Below the pieces are notes generated by a model, which worked only from the letters and a program-made list of their open reading frames with translations, was not told the DNA's origin and did no database searches. Position numbers and translations under genes: made by a program. From an uncultured Pseudomonadota bacterium (GTDB taxonomy: Bacteria > Pseudomonadota > Gammaproteobacteria > Burkholderiales > Rhodocyclaceae): DNA of 43,886 nt. Within the stretch, counting starts at the first letter, position 1, and the number at the start of each line of letters is the position of its first letter. This document shows positions 34,233-41,488 of this stretch, in pieces. The stretch covers positions 1 to 43,886 of the forward strand of contig CAISUK010000204.1 of NCBI GenBank assembly GCA_903888645.1, in the 5' to 3' direction.

Positions 34233-34913
34233 CTATTTCAGCAATGCGCCGAAAACCTTCTTGGCGAGGCTGCCGGCAGCACCGACCGGGTCTTTGCGGA
34301 TCGACTTTTCTTCCTCGGCGATCATCAGGTAGAGACCGTCCAGCGCCTTTTGCGTGACGTAATTGTCCAGGTGCGCATCCTCTTCCTTGACCAGGCCGAG
34401 CTTGATGCCCTTGCCAGCAAATTGGTCATACTTTTCGGCCAGCTTCACTTTGGCAATGGCCTTTTGCACGATGGGCTTGAACTTCTCGGCAAGCGGGACC
34501 GAGGTGGTGCGTTTGAAATACTGCGTCGCCGCATCGTCACCGCCAGCGAGAATGCCTTTGGCATCCTGTACCGACATCTTCTTGACCGAATTGACCAACA
34601 GCGTCTTCGCTTCGGGCACTGCCGCTTCAGCGGCGCGGTTCATGGCTGTCACCAGTTCGTCGGCCTGCGCGCCCATGCCGAACTTGCGCAGCGCACCTTC
34701 GATCTTTTGCAGATTTTCCGGCAGCGGAATTTTCACCTTCGGATTGCCGAGAAAGCCATCCTGCTTGCCGAGTTCTGCGACAGCCTTGCCGGCACCCTGG
34801 GTCAATGCTTCCTTGAGCCCTCCGCTGGCGTCCTTGTTGCTGACATCAGCGAGCGAGAAGGCCTGCGCGTGCATGGCAAAGGCTGCGGCGAAGACGAAAA
34901 CGGGGAGGCGCAT
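34233..34913 (-). CDS. DUF4197 periplasmic protein
   Basis: A 226-residue protein of unknown function, all-alpha by appearance. It has a short signal peptide (1-16, cut near AQA-FSL) and the family pattern LADVSNKDASGGLKEALTQGAGKAV, GFLGNPKVKIPLP, and AAATQYFKRTTS. I chose ATG at 34913 with AGGA at good spacing; an upstream ATG would lie before the ribosome site. It lies 30 nt downstream of lipA and 14 nt before rep on the same strand. Confidence 0.85.
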   Translation of the reverse strand: MRLPVFVFAAAFAMHAQAFSLADVSNKDASGGLKEALTQGAGKAVAELGKQDGFLGNPKVKIPLPENLQKIEGALRKFGMGAQADELVTAMNRAAEAAVPEAKTLLVNSVKKMSVQDAKGILAGGDDAATQYFKRTTSVPLAEKFKPIVQKAIAKVKLAEKYDQFAGKGIKLGLVKEEDAHLDNYVTQKALDGLYLMIAEEEKSIRKDPVGAAGSLAKKVFGALLK

Positions 34914-34943
34914 GATGGTTCCTTTCGATTGACTAACTGGCAA

Positions 34944-35891
34944 CTACAGGCCGGCGGCATGTGCCTGAAGGTCGGCGTGATATGACGAACGCACCATCGG
35001 GGCGCAGGCGGCGTGAGCGAAGCCCATGTTCGCGGCTGCCTGCTCAAACAGGGTAAAGGTTTCCGGCGCCACATAGCGCAACACCGGCAGGTGATGGCCG
35101 GAAGGTGCCAGGTATTGGCCGATCGTCAGCATCTCGACATCGTGGCCGCGCAGATCGCGCATGACGGCGAGGATTTCTTCGTCTTCCTCGCCGAGGCCCA
35201 CCATCAGCCCCGACTTGGTGGACACCGCCGGATTGCGCGCCTTGAATAGCTGGAGCAACTGCAGCGAGTGGGCATAATCGGCACCCGGGCGCGCTTGCTT
35301 GTAAAGGCGCGGCACGGTTTCGAGATTGTGGTTGAGCACATCCGGCGGCGTGGCGCTGAGGATGTCGATGGCGATATCCAGGCGACCGCGAAAATCCGGC
35401 ACCAGCACTTCGATCTGCGTCTGCGGCGAGAGTCGGCGCACGGCTGCAATGCAATCGGCAAAGTGTTGGGCGCCGCCGTCGCGCAGATCGTCGCGGTCTA
35501 CGCTGGTGATGACGACGTACTTCAATTTCAGGGCGGCGATCGTCTCTGCCAGTTTCTCCGGCTCGCCAGAATCGGGTGGCAGCGGTTTGCCGTGGCCGAC
35601 ATCGCAGAACGGGCAGCGGCGGGTGCACAGGTCGCCGAGAATCATGAAAGTGGCAGTGCCTTTGCCGAAGCACTCACCGATGTTGGGGCAGGTCGCTTCT
35701 TCGCATACGGTATGCAGTTGGTGATCGCGCAGAATGCCCTTGACCTCGTTGTAGCGGCTCGCGTCGGAGGAAGCCCGAACACGGATCCAAGACGGCTTCT
35801 TGAGCGGCTCGAGCAGAGGAATGATCTTGATGGTGCTTTTGCCAAATGCGCGCGCCGTTTTGGCGGCGCCGGTCTGCTTCGGGCTGTTCAT
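34944..35891 (-). CDS. lipA: Lipoyl synthase LipA
   Basis: Radical SAM enzyme inserting two sulfurs into protein-bound octanoyl groups. The 315-residue product has both cluster motifs: the auxiliary [12 protein letters not shown] (CX4CX5C) near residue 64-75 and the radical [11 protein letters not shown] (CX3CX2C) near residue 91-98, plus the C-terminal RSSYHAD serine motif. I chose ATG at 35891, which overlaps the lipB stop by 4 nt. It is third in the dacA-dat-ybeD-lipB-lipA run. Confidence 0.97.
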   Translation of the reverse strand: MNSPKQTGAAKTARAFGKSTIKIIPLLEPLKKPSWIRVRASSDASRYNEVKGILRDHQLHTVCEEATCPNIGECFGKGTATFMILGDLCTRRCPFCDVGHGKPLPPDSGEPEKLAETIAALKLKYVVITSVDRDDLRDGGAQHFADCIAAVRRLSPQTQIEVLVPDFRGRLDIAIDILSATPPDVLNHNLETVPRLYKQARPGADYAHSLQLLQLFKARNPAVSTKSGLMVGLGEEDEEILAVMRDLRGHDVEMLTIGQYLAPSGHHLPVLRYVAPETFTLFEQAAANMGFAHAACAPMVRSSYHADLQAHAAGL

Positions 35892-36490
35892 TGAAGTTTG
35901 CGCTGCAGTTGATCGACGAGGCGGTCGGCAACGGTAGCAACCGTGCAGTCGGCGACGAATTGGCGCATCTGGCAAACCGCCAAGCCTGCGTATCCACAGG
36001 GATTGATCGCCTGAAACGGGGTCAAGTCCATGTCGACGTTGAGACTCAGGCCATGATAGCTGCAGCCGTTCTTGACGCGCAAACCAAGCGCACCGATCTT
36101 GGCCTCGCCGACGTAGACACCCGGCGCGCCGCAGCGGCGCTCAGCCATGACGTCGTGCTCTGCCAGAAAGTCGATCAGCGCCTGCTCCATGCGCGACACC
36201 AATTCACGAATCTTGTACGGGCGCCGGCGCAGATCGAGCAACAGATAGGCGACCAGCTGGCCGGGCCCATGATAGGTGATCTGCCCGCCGCGATCGGTCT
36301 TTACCAACGGTACGCCGATGTCATGGAGAAGATGCTCGGGCCGCCCGGCCAGGCCGAGCGTGAACACGGGATTGTGTTCGACCAGCCAAATCTGGTCTGC
36401 GGTATCGTTCGCGCGTTGCCCGGTGAAGCGCTGCATGGATCGCCAGGTCGGCTCGTAATCGACACGGCCGAGGCAGTGGACAGCAATCAC
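35888..36490 (-). CDS. lipB: Octanoyltransferase LipB
   Basis: Moves octanoyl groups from acyl carrier protein to lipoyl domains, before LipA acts. The 200-residue product has [20 protein letters not shown] near residues 66-85, [15 protein letters not shown] with the catalytic Lys near 130, and the catalytic Cys in INPCGYAG near 164. Start is GTG at 36490, overlapping the ybeD stop by one base (TAGTG). Confidence 0.97.
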   Translation of the reverse strand: MIAVHCLGRVDYEPTWRSMQRFTGQRANDTADQIWLVEHNPVFTLGLAGRPEHLLHDIGVPLVKTDRGGQITYHGPGQLVAYLLLDLRRRPYKIRELVSRMEQALIDFLAEHDVMAERRCGAPGVYVGEAKIGALGLRVKNGCSYHGLSLNVDMDLTPFQAINPCGYAGLAVCQMRQFVADCTVATVADRLVDQLQRKLQ

Positions 36491-36750
36491 TAGAGGACGA
36501 CCTTGACCATCGGATGTGCGCTCAACTCGCGATAGAGCGAATCGAGCTGCTGGCGCGAGGTGGCGTGGATGGTGCAGGTGAGGCTCAGGTAATTGCCTTT
36601 GCCGGAGGCGCGCATTTCGATGTTGTCGGCGCTGAAGTCCGGCGCATGTCGCTGCACCACGGCGAGGATGGTGCTGGCAAAATCGTCATGCCGCGCGCCC
36701 ATGATCTTGAGCGGAAAGTCGCAGGGGAATTCGAGTAGCGTGTCGGTCAT
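36490..36750 (-). CDS. ybeD: DUF493 family protein YbeD
   Basis: A small (86-residue) alpha/beta protein commonly found beside lipB in gamma- and betaproteobacteria; proposed to be regulatory, role unproven. The pattern [14 protein letters not shown] and [20 protein letters not shown] is characteristic. ATG at 36750 lies 7 nt after the stop of the transaminase gene. Confidence 0.93.
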   Translation of the reverse strand: MTDTLLEFPCDFPLKIMGARHDDFASTILAVVQRHAPDFSADNIEMRASGKGNYLSLTCTIHATSRQQLDSLYRELSAHPMVKVVL

Positions 36751-36757
36751 GTTGGCT

Positions 36758-37621
36758 TCAAGCGCCGCGCATCAGGGTCGCTTTGAATTGCTGGTACCAA
36801 TCTGCCATTTGCCGATAGACCGGGCCGGGCCGGCCGCTGCCGAGCGGGCGCCCGTCAAGCGTGACGATGGGCAGCACTTCCTTGGTCGAAGAGGCCAACC
36901 ACAGCTCATCGGCGCCGCGCGCTTCGATTTCCGTCACGTCACGCACCACCACGGCCAGTCCATGGCGCGCGGCCAGTTCCAGCACGACGTCATAGGTGAT
37001 GCCGGGCAGGATCAGGTGGCTTTTTTGCGGCGCCAGCAGGACGCCATCCTTCACCGCGAAAATACTCGACGCCGAACCCTCGGTGAGCAAGCCATCGCGG
37101 AACAACACGGTTTCGACACAGCCGGCATCGACCGCCAATTGCCGCAGCAGGCAGTTGGCGAGCAGCGACGTGGCCTTGATATCGCAGCGCAGCCAGCGGT
37201 TATCGACCGCCGAGACGGCAGCGATGCCCTCGCTGCGCTGCGCCGCCGGAGGCGTCGACAGTGCCTCGCTCATAATGAAAACGCTGGGCACGACGACCTT
37301 GGGAAAAGCATGGTTGCGCTTGGTGTCGGTGCCGCGCGTGACCTGCAGATAAACCGACTGGTCGTCCCATTCGGCCTCGGCGACGATACGCCCGATGTGC
37401 GTCGCCCATATTTCGTCGGTGTAGGGATTGTCCAGGCGAATGGCATTGAGACTGCCCTGCAAGCGACGCAGGTGCTCGACGAGCCGGAACGGTCGCCGCG
37501 AATAGACCGGAATCACCTCATAAACGCCATCGCCGAAGAGAAAGCCACGGTCCATTACCGGCACTCGCGCCTCATCGGCAGGCATGAACTCACCATTGAG
37601 AAATACGCGGGGAACGTTCAT
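36758..37621 (-). CDS. dat: D-amino acid (D-alanine) aminotransferase
   Basis: PLP-dependent class IV transaminase, expected to interconvert D-alanine and D-glutamate. The 287-residue product has VPVMDRGFLFGDGVYEV near residues 20-36, the PLP lysine in CDIKATSLL near 147, and EGSASSIFAV near 180. I chose ATG at 37621 (MNVPRVFLNGEF); it follows the dacA stop after 2 nt. Sitting between a D-Ala carboxypeptidase gene and the lipoate genes is a conserved betaproteobacterial order. A branched-chain transaminase is a less likely alternative. Confidence 0.88.
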   Translation of the reverse strand: MNVPRVFLNGEFMPADEARVPVMDRGFLFGDGVYEVIPVYSRRPFRLVEHLRRLQGSLNAIRLDNPYTDEIWATHIGRIVAEAEWDDQSVYLQVTRGTDTKRNHAFPKVVVPSVFIMSEALSTPPAAQRSEGIAAVSAVDNRWLRCDIKATSLLANCLLRQLAVDAGCVETVLFRDGLLTEGSASSIFAVKDGVLLAPQKSHLILPGITYDVVLELAARHGLAVVVRDVTEIEARGADELWLASSTKEVLPIVTLDGRPLGSGRPGPVYRQMADWYQQFKATLMRGA

Positions 37622-37623
37622 GC

Positions 37624-38751
37624 TCAGCCCAGCCAGAGCCGGATCGTATCCCAGAGCCGGCCGAACCAACCGGCCAGCGGAACTTCCTGCAGCGCCGTCA
37701 CTGGATATTCACCCCAGGGCTTGTCATCGACGCTGACCTTGAGCGTGGCAACGCGCTGACCGAGTGCGACCGGTGCCAGCAGCGGCTGCTGGCTGACCAA
37801 CTGCACCTTCAATCGAGCCGCGGCGCCCTTCGGCAGCGACAGCACAAAGTCTTCGGCGAAGCCGGCCTTGACGGCATTTTCCGTACCCTTGAAAACGCGC
37901 AATTGCGAAACCGACTGATCCTTGTCGTAGAGTTTGACGGCATCGAAATACTGGAAGCCGAAATTGAGCAGCTTGAGCGATTCCTGGGCGCGCACCGCCT
38001 CAGACGCCGTACCCAGAACGACGCTCAGCAAGCGGCGCGGACCGCGTCGGGCTGAGGAAATCTGGCAGTACCCAGCCGCCTCGGTATGCCCGGTCTTGAC
38101 ACCGTCGACGGTCGGGTCGAGCCACAACAGGCGATTGCGGTTGGCCTGGGTGATGTTGTTGTAGCGGAACTCCTTCATCGAGTAGTACTTGGCATAAAAC
38201 TCGGGGAAATCGCGGATCAGGGCGCGCGCCAGCAGCGCCAGATCGTGGGCAGTCGAGTAGTGCTGCGGATCGGGCAGCCCGGTCGCGTTCTTGAACTGGG
38301 TGTTTTTCAGGCCCATCCGTTGCGCCTCGCGGGTCATCATCTGGGCGAAGGATTCCTCAGAGCCGGCAATGGCTTCTGCCAAGGCAATGCATGCGTCATT
38401 ACCCGACTGAACGATCATGCCTTTCAGCAAATCATCGACCGCAACGGGTTTGTCCGGGGAGATGAACATCTTCGAGCCCTCGGCCTTCCACGCCTTGGGC
38501 GAAACGGGAAGGACCTGCTCCAGCTTGAGCGTCCCCTGCTTGACCGCAGAGAACGACAGATAGGCCGTCATCAACTTTGTCAACGACGCCGGCTCGATGC
38601 GCTCCTCGGGACCCTGCGATGCCAGCTCCTGTCCAGTGGAATAATCCAGCAATAGCCAGGCTCGCGCCGCGACGATCGGCGCTGCTGGCATCAGCTGGGC
38701 GTGCAGGGAGAAAGAGACCAGCAGGGCAGCGAAAAATGTGACGAGGCGCAT
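37624..38751 (-). CDS. dacA: D-alanyl-D-alanine carboxypeptidase (DacA/PBP5 type)
   Basis: Removes the terminal D-alanine from peptidoglycan stem peptides. The 375-residue product has a signal peptide (1-19), the active-site SLTK (Ser56-Lys59), SGN near residue 120, and KTG in VDGVKTGHTEAAGYC. After about residue 275 comes the PBP5 beta-rich domain, and the end (GWFGRLWDTIRLWLG) is an amphipathic helix that anchors the protein to the outer face of the inner membrane. It is the first gene of the run to lipA. Confidence 0.96.
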   Translation of the reverse strand: MRLVTFFAALLVSFSLHAQLMPAAPIVAARAWLLLDYSTGQELASQGPEERIEPASLTKLMTAYLSFSAVKQGTLKLEQVLPVSPKAWKAEGSKMFISPDKPVAVDDLLKGMIVQSGNDACIALAEAIAGSEESFAQMMTREAQRMGLKNTQFKNATGLPDPQHYSTAHDLALLARALIRDFPEFYAKYYSMKEFRYNNITQANRNRLLWLDPTVDGVKTGHTEAAGYCQISSARRGPRRLLSVVLGTASEAVRAQESLKLLNFGFQYFDAVKLYDKDQSVSQLRVFKGTENAVKAGFAEDFVLSLPKGAAARLKVQLVSQQPLLAPVALGQRVATLKVSVDDKPWGEYPVTALQEVPLAGWFGRLWDTIRLWLG

Positions 38752-38787
38752 GGCGGGATGGGGAAAACTGCCGCGGGTAGGGCGCCG

Positions 38788-38793
38788 ATTATA
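38788..38793 (-). promoter_or_regulatory. Consensus -10 hexamer for dacA
   Basis: On the minus strand TATAAT (38793-38788) lies 36 nt before the dacA ATG, within TGATATAAT, an extended -10 context. No clear -35 is seen; the extended TG may compensate. Confidence 0.5.
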
Positions 38794-38872
38794 TCAGCCG
38801 GCCAGCGCTGCCTTTGCCGGAGCAAGGCGCCGGCGCGTTCTTGCCGGACGACTTGGTGAAAGTGAATTCACC

Positions 38873-38911
38873 ATAAAAAATGCACCCCGAGCCCGCGGCA
38901 GGGGGTGCATT
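38873..38911 (-). terminator. Rho-independent terminator of the cytochrome c gene
   Basis: AATGCACCCC (38879-38888) and GGGGTGCATT (38902-38911) form a 10-bp stem with a 13-nt GC-rich loop. On the minus strand it is followed at once by a T-run (38880-38875). It begins 26 nt after the cytochrome c stop. Confidence 0.85.
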
Positions 38912-38937
38912 ACGACTTCTGGATAACTTAAGACAGC

Positions 38938-39249
38938 TTACTTGGCGCCGGCGAGAACCCACTTCACCAGGGTCTGGATGTCGGCATCCTTGACGGCCGG
39001 GCTGTTCGGCGGCATCGGGATCTGGCCCCAGACGCCCACGCCACCGGCCTTGACCTTGGCGACCAGCTTGGCTTCGACATCCTGGCCCTTGTATTTGGCG
39101 GCGACATCACGGTAGGCCGGGCCAACCAGTTTCTTGTCGACCGTGTGACAGGCCAGGCAGTTGCTCTTCTTGGCCAGTTCCAGATTGGCCATGGCGGGGG
39201 TGGCGACGACGCCAGCGGCGACGATAAGGCTAAGGGTGATCAGTTTCAT
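38938..39249 (-). CDS. Class I cytochrome c (c-551/c8-like)
   Basis: A small periplasmic electron carrier. The 103-residue product has a signal peptide (1-21, cut near AMA-NLE), one heme c site CLACH at about residues 31-35 after a short helix, and the axial methionine in IPMPPN near 79. Mature length of about 82 residues fits the c-551/c8 group that donates electrons to nitrite reductase or oxidase. It has its own terminator; the promoter is not clear. Confidence 0.93.
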   Translation of the reverse strand: MKLITLSLIVAAGVVATPAMANLELAKKSNCLACHTVDKKLVGPAYRDVAAKYKGQDVEAKLVAKVKAGGVGVWGQIPMPPNSPAVKDADIQTLVKWVLAGAK

Positions 39250-39530
39250 GACAATTCGTCCTTGCGGTTATTTAAGCGATTGTGAAGTAACAGAAAAATT
39301 CAGCCGGCAGTCTTGACTTTGTACGCGTGCCACTAAGCACTAAACCTTCGTAAGTACTTGCTGCAACGCAACAAAGCTTGTAACCGGTGGCAGGCGATTA
39401 ACGCCGAAACCTGTCCGGCGTTGACATCGGTGTTGCCGGGTTCGTTAAGCGTGGCATGAAGGTGTGCAATATCGCACGCAGTCGCCTGGAGTCACCAGGA
39501 ACTGCGCGACCACCGGCAATCCGCCGAAGC

Positions 39531-41378
39531 TCAGCGGAGCTGACTGATGTCGCGCACGGCGCCGGTATCGGCCGAAGTGGTCATGGCGGCATAGGCGAGC
39601 AATGCCGCCGAAACGCTGCGCTGTCGGGCCACCGGCTTCCATGCCGCGCTGCCTTTCGCAGTCATCGCCTGACGACGACGAACCAGTTCCGCTGCAGCGA
39701 CAGCGAGGTGAATACGCCGATTGGGAATGTCGATTTCGATCGTATCGCCTTCTTCAACCAAGCCGATCAAGCCGCCGGCCGCCGCCTCCGGCGAACAGTG
39801 ACCGATCGACAAGCCCGAAGTGCCGCCGGAGAAACGGCCGTCAGTCAGCAGAGCGCACGCCTTGCCGAGCCCCTTGGACTTGATATATGACGTCGGGTAG
39901 AGCATTTCCTGCATGCCGGGACCGCCCTTCGGTCCCTCGTAGCGGACCACGACGATGTCGCCGGCGACGATCTGATCGGCGAGTATTTTTTCCACCGCCT
40001 CTTCCTGCGATTCGCAAACGCGGGCACGGCCGGCAAACTTCCAGACGCTCTCATCGACACCAGCCGTCTTGACGATGCAGCCGCGCTCGGCGATGTTGCC
40101 GAACAGCACCGCCAAGCCGCCATCCTGAGTGTAGGCGTGCTGCTTGTCGCGGATGCAGCCATGCGAGCGATCGAGGTCCAACTCCGGATAGCGGCGCGCT
40201 TGGGAGAAGGCGGTCTGCGATGGCACGCCACCCGGCGCGGCGCGGAAGAAATCGAATATGGAGAGATCGTGGGCATGCATCACGTCGTAGTGCACCAGCG
40301 CCTCACCCAGGGTCCGGGTATGTACGGTCGGCAAGTCGCGATTGAGCAGACCGGCGCGGTCGAGTTCGCCAAGGATGGCCATGATGCCGCCGGCGCGATG
40401 CACATCTTCCATGTGATAGAGCTGCGTCGCCGGCGCCACTTTGCACAAACAGGGCACGCGGCGGGAAATCCGGTCGATGTCGGCCATGGTGAAATTGACT
40501 TCTGCCTCGTGCGCGGCGGCGAGCAAATGCAGTACCGTGTTAGTCGACCCACCCATGGCGACGTCGAGGCTGACCGCATTCTCGAAGGCCTGGAAACTGG
40601 CGATGGAACGCGGCAGCGCAGTGACATCGTCATGCTCGTAATAGCGCTTGCAAAGTTCGACGGCAATGCGGCCGGCCTTCAGGAACAACTCCTTGCGATC
40701 GGCGTGGGTCGCCAGCAACGAGCCGTTGCCAGGCAAGGAAAGCCCCAGCGCCTCGGTCAGGCAGTTCATCGAATTGGCGGTGAACATGCCGGAACAGGAA
40801 CCGCAGGTCGGGCAGGCGGAGCGCTCGAACTGGTCGACCTCGGCATCGCTCACCTTGTCGTCGCCAGCCTTGATCATGGCGTCGATCAAGTCGACGGCGA
40901 TGATCTTGTTGCCCCAATTGACCTTGCCCGCCTCCATCGGCCCGCCCGAGACGAATACCGATGGAATATTCAGGCGCAGCGATGCCATGAGCATCCCCGG
41001 CGTGATCTTGTCGCAATTCGAGATGCAGACCATGGCATCGGCGCAATGGGCATTGACCATGTACTCGACCGAATCGGCAATCAGTTCGCGCGAAGGCAGC
41101 GAATAGAGCATGCCGCCGTGGCCCATCGCTATGCCATCGTCAACGGCGATGGTATTGAACTCCTTGGCGATGCCGCCGGCTGCCTCGATCTCGCGCGCCA
41201 CCAACTGGCCCAAATCCTTCAGATGGACATGACCGGGGACGAACTGTGTGAAGGAGTTCACCACCGCGATGATCGGCTTGCCGAAGTCGCCGTCCTTCAT
41301 GCCGGTGGCACGCCACAGGGCGCGCGCGCCGGCCATGTTGCGGCCGTGGGTGGAAGTGCGGGAACGGTAGGCGGGCAT
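39531..41378 (-). CDS. ilvD: Dihydroxy-acid dehydratase IlvD
   Basis: Iron-sulfur dehydratase of isoleucine and valine synthesis. The 615-residue product matches the E. coli-type [4Fe-4S] enzyme in length. Conserved parts are [15 protein letters not shown] near 41-55, [12 protein letters not shown] near 118-129, [19 protein letters not shown] near 190-208, and the C-terminal [16 protein letters not shown] chose ATG at 41378 with AGGAGAAA in front; upstream codons do not fit the family. Confidence 0.97.
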   Translation of the reverse strand: MPAYRSRTSTHGRNMAGARALWRATGMKDGDFGKPIIAVVNSFTQFVPGHVHLKDLGQLVAREIEAAGGIAKEFNTIAVDDGIAMGHGGMLYSLPSRELIADSVEYMVNAHCADAMVCISNCDKITPGMLMASLRLNIPSVFVSGGPMEAGKVNWGNKIIAVDLIDAMIKAGDDKVSDAEVDQFERSACPTCGSCSGMFTANSMNCLTEALGLSLPGNGSLLATHADRKELFLKAGRIAVELCKRYYEHDDVTALPRSIASFQAFENAVSLDVAMGGSTNTVLHLLAAAHEAEVNFTMADIDRISRRVPCLCKVAPATQLYHMEDVHRAGGIMAILGELDRAGLLNRDLPTVHTRTLGEALVHYDVMHAHDLSIFDFFRAAPGGVPSQTAFSQARRYPELDLDRSHGCIRDKQHAYTQDGGLAVLFGNIAERGCIVKTAGVDESVWKFAGRARVCESQEEAVEKILADQIVAGDIVVVRYEGPKGGPGMQEMLYPTSYIKSKGLGKACALLTDGRFSGGTSGLSIGHCSPEAAAGGLIGLVEEGDTIEIDIPNRRIHLAVAAAELVRRRQAMTAKGSAAWKPVARQRSVSAALLAYAAMTTSADTGAVRDISQLR

Positions 41379-41422
41379 GGTGTTTCTCCTGTTGCGGCGG
41401 GCAGCCAATGAGGGCGCTCGGA

Positions 41423-41441
41423 TAGAATGACGATTCTAGCC
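41423..41441. promoter_or_regulatory. Face-to-face -10 elements between ilvD and the restriction-modification gene
   Basis: TAGAAT (41423-41428, plus strand) and ATTCTA (41433-41438, TAGAAT on the minus strand) form a perfect inverted repeat with a 4-bp spacer GACG. On the minus strand the longer GGCTAGAAT is identical to that before glgB. Each half is a plausible -10, for ilvD and for the divergent gene. No strong -35 on either side. Confidence 0.5.
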
Positions 41442-41488
41442 GAAAGCTTCCGGCTACCCGCCATCCTCGCCCGTCATCGAGCCTGCCC

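Noticed and set aside
39250-39530. Regulatory elements or a small gene between the cytochrome c gene and ilvD
   Set aside because: The 281-bp region has a TTGACT at about 39313 but no -10 at the right distance, and no hairpin with a T-run. Nothing could be supported.
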